From an uncultured Elusimicrobiales bacterium (GTDB lineage Bacteria > Elusimicrobiota > Elusimicrobia > Elusimicrobiales > Elusimicrobiaceae), in contig CAKUDJ010000028.1 in assembly GCA_934644855.1 (NCBI GenBank), positions 1 to 7,930 of the forward strand: a DNA stretch of 7,930 nt, in the 5' to 3' direction. The translations under genes were made by a program, and so were the position numbers. This document shows, piece after piece, positions 6,697 through 7,930 of this stretch. The first letter of the stretch is position 1. Every line of letters starts with the position of its first letter. The notes under the pieces were generated by a model, which saw only the letters and a list, made by a program, of their open reading frames with translations, did not search any database and had not been told where the DNA came from.

Positions 6697-7773
6697 ATGA
6701 GTACCCAAAAAAGCACCCGGCCCACGCCGGAATTGTTGGAAGAATTGTTGGATGCCAACCAACCGTCTAAAGCGTTGGAATTGATAAAAAAAGTAAAAAC
6801 CAAAAATGCCGCCATGCGGTTTTTGGAAGGCGAAGCGCACCGCCAGTTAGGCTCTTTTGAAGAAGCCATTGCTAGCTATGCCAAGGCGTTGGCTATTTGC
6901 GAAGATGCCGAAGGCCGCATGGATGCGTTGCTAGCCTTGGCGGCCTGCTACCGCACGTTGGGGCACTCGGCCGCCGCGTACGAAATGGCCGACGAATCCT
7001 TACAAATGGCAAACGAACTGGAAATGGACGATTACGCCGTGCGCTCCATGCAGGAAATGGGCATGGCCTTGCGCGCGTGGGGCCGGTTGGAAGAAGCATT
7101 GGATATGTTGGACGTGGTGCTTTCTTATTACGAACAGCAAAAAGATTGGGCCGGTATGAGCTTTATTTGTTGGGCCAAGGGCGGCATTTTCCGCTTACAG
7201 GGCCATTTTGAAGACGGCATCCGCCAGTTCAAGGAGTCTATCCGCCTGGCTAAAAAAGCGGGGGACGATATTAATTTGGCTTACGGGTATTGCGGGTTGG
7301 CCGGGATTAGCCGCATTTGCGGTAAAATTGACGATTGCGTTAAAAATTACAAGTTGGCGGAAAAAATCTTCCGCGCGAGCGAAGACGTTTTCGGCAAAGC
7401 ATATACCAACTGCGGTATGGCAAACGGTTTGCGCCAACAAGGTAAGTACGACGAAGCCCTGCGCCATTATAACACCGCCGATAAGCTCTATTCGTCTATT
7501 CACGATACGGTGGATTTGGGCTTTGTAAAGTGGGGCCGCGCGGATATTTTGAAACGCAAAAATAAATTGGAACTGGCCTTAAAAGACTTGCAGGAAGCCA
7601 AAGTTCTGTTTGATAATTCCGACGAAAAACGCGGCCAGATTTTGACGAAACTGTCTTTGGCGCAAGTGTTGTATGCGCTGGGCAAAACGGCCGAGGCGGA
7701 AGAGTTGTATGAAGCCGGGGTGGGGCAGGCGAAGGGAGAGGGGTTGCATACCTACCTGGAAAGCTACACTTGA
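6697..7773 (+). CDS. Tetratricopeptide-repeat protein with 40-residue repeats
   Basis: The 358-residue protein is made almost wholly of TPR helices and has no signal peptide or membrane segment, so it should be cytosolic. The turn between helices A and B recurs at residues 51 (LGSFEEA), 88 (LGHSAAA), 128 (WGRLEEA), 168 (QGHFEDG), 208 (CGKIDDC), 248 (QGKYDEA), 288 (KNKLELA) and 328 (LGKTAEA). The last seven are exactly 40 residues apart, as in the longer TPRs of LGN-, Rap- or MalT-like proteins, and not the standard 34. Such repeats form a superhelix that binds protein or peptide partners. The partner is unknown; the neighbouring receiver is a candidate only by position. ATG 6697 has GAGGTG at 6687-6692. 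A terminator just upstream suggests a separate promoter, perhaps inside the receiver gene, or readthrough. No enzymatic domain is seen. Confidence 0.9.
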   Translation: MSTQKSTRPTPELLEELLDANQPSKALELIKKVKTKNAAMRFLEGEAHRQLGSFEEAIASYAKALAICEDAEGRMDALLALAACYRTLGHSAAAYEMADESLQMANELEMDDYAVRSMQEMGMALRAWGRLEEALDMLDVVLSYYEQQKDWAGMSFICWAKGGIFRLQGHFEDGIRQFKESIRLAKKAGDDINLAYGYCGLAGISRICGKIDDCVKNYKLAEKIFRASEDVFGKAYTNCGMANGLRQQGKYDEALRHYNTADKLYSSIHDTVDLGFVKWGRADILKRKNKLELALKDLQEAKVLFDNSDEKRGQILTKLSLAQVLYALGKTAEAEELYEAGVGQAKGEGLHTYLESYT

Positions 7774-7800
7774 TAAAGGCTGTTGGTAGGATTTAGATAT

Positions 7801-7845
7801 AAACGCACAGAAAGCAAAATAACATTTTGCTTTCTGTTTGCGTTT
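7801..7845 (+). terminator. Long hairpin after the TPR gene, probable terminator
   Basis: A 14-bp perfect stem (7807-7820 with 7824-7837) closes on a three-base AAC loop. A further 6-bp stem (AAACGC 7801-7806 with GCGTTT 7840-7845) sits outside a two-base bulge. It begins 28 bp past the TPR stop. The 3' side is T-rich, but there is no clean T run after the stem, so termination could be weak, or the hairpin could protect the mRNA end. It is nearly symmetric and could also serve a minus-strand gene beyond the window. Confidence 0.6.
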
Positions 7846-7930
7846 GAGGGGCAACATTTTTCCACATTTGGCCGTCTGGTCGGTCCCTAGGGGCTTATGT
7901 GGCATTCAGCCACACCGCGCCCCTACTAAG
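7846..7930. other. Structured intergenic segment with nested and competing inverted repeats, cut by window end
   Basis: TAGGGGC (7888-7894) pairs with GCCCCTA (7919-7925), enclosing an inner hairpin TGTGGC (7898-7903) with GCCACA (7909-7914) and an ATTCA loop. Competing pairs also exist: CCACAT (7862-7867) with ATGTGG (7897-7902), and AGGGGC (7847-7852) with the same GCCCCT. No open frame with a ribosome binding site is visible. It may be a leader RNA, a small RNA or a repeat element; no known RNA family was recognised. Confidence 0.4.

Noticed and set aside
7888..7925. tRNA or part of a tRNA
   Set aside because: The nested stems lack the arm lengths, the TTC-type T loop and the anticodon arrangement of a tRNA.

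Overview
The window (about 50% GC) looks like chromosomal DNA of a bacterium with tightly packed genes. The lineage cannot be fixed from sequence alone. A weak inference is a gut-type Elusimicrobiota, because one protein ends in a pilin-like module (an 'LPQY' segment after a membrane helix) of the kind common in that phylum; this rests on memory of the family, not a search.

Layout. Positions 1-270 hold no supported gene. They carry two copies of a 53-bp direct repeat (52/53 identical) around a 120-bp spacer. A minus-strand intrinsic terminator (273-300) follows. Three genes then lie on the minus strand. In order of transcription they are uvrA (4635 to 1714), a YbaK-type aminoacyl-tRNA deacylase starting one base after the uvrA stop, and, behind its own good promoter, an unusual RDD membrane protein fused to a pilin-like C-terminus. 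An 88-bp divergent intergenic region contains a perfect 20-bp palindrome. From it, four genes read on the plus strand: an LPG-synthase-TM/UPF0104-type membrane protein, a gamma-carbonic-anhydrase-like hexapeptide protein and a stand-alone response-regulator receiver, all joined by ATGA stop/start overlaps, then a hairpin terminator and a 358-residue TPR protein. The last ~150 bases hold a strong hairpin and a set of inverted repeats with competing pairings that run up to the window edge.

How the parts relate. The uvrA-ybaK pair joins nucleotide excision repair with a translation quality-control enzyme, probably only by sharing a transcript. The flippase-like protein, the carbonic-anhydrase-like protein and the receiver are probably translationally coupled. 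The TPR gene may be expressed at a lower or different level because a terminator sits just before its ribosome binding site. Most of the window is ordinary housekeeping DNA. The items that merit a second look are the RDD-pilin fusion, the palindrome over the uvrA promoter, the 53-bp repeat, the RR/TPR terminator and the structured 3' end. I do not see a defence system, mobile element or CRISPR array.
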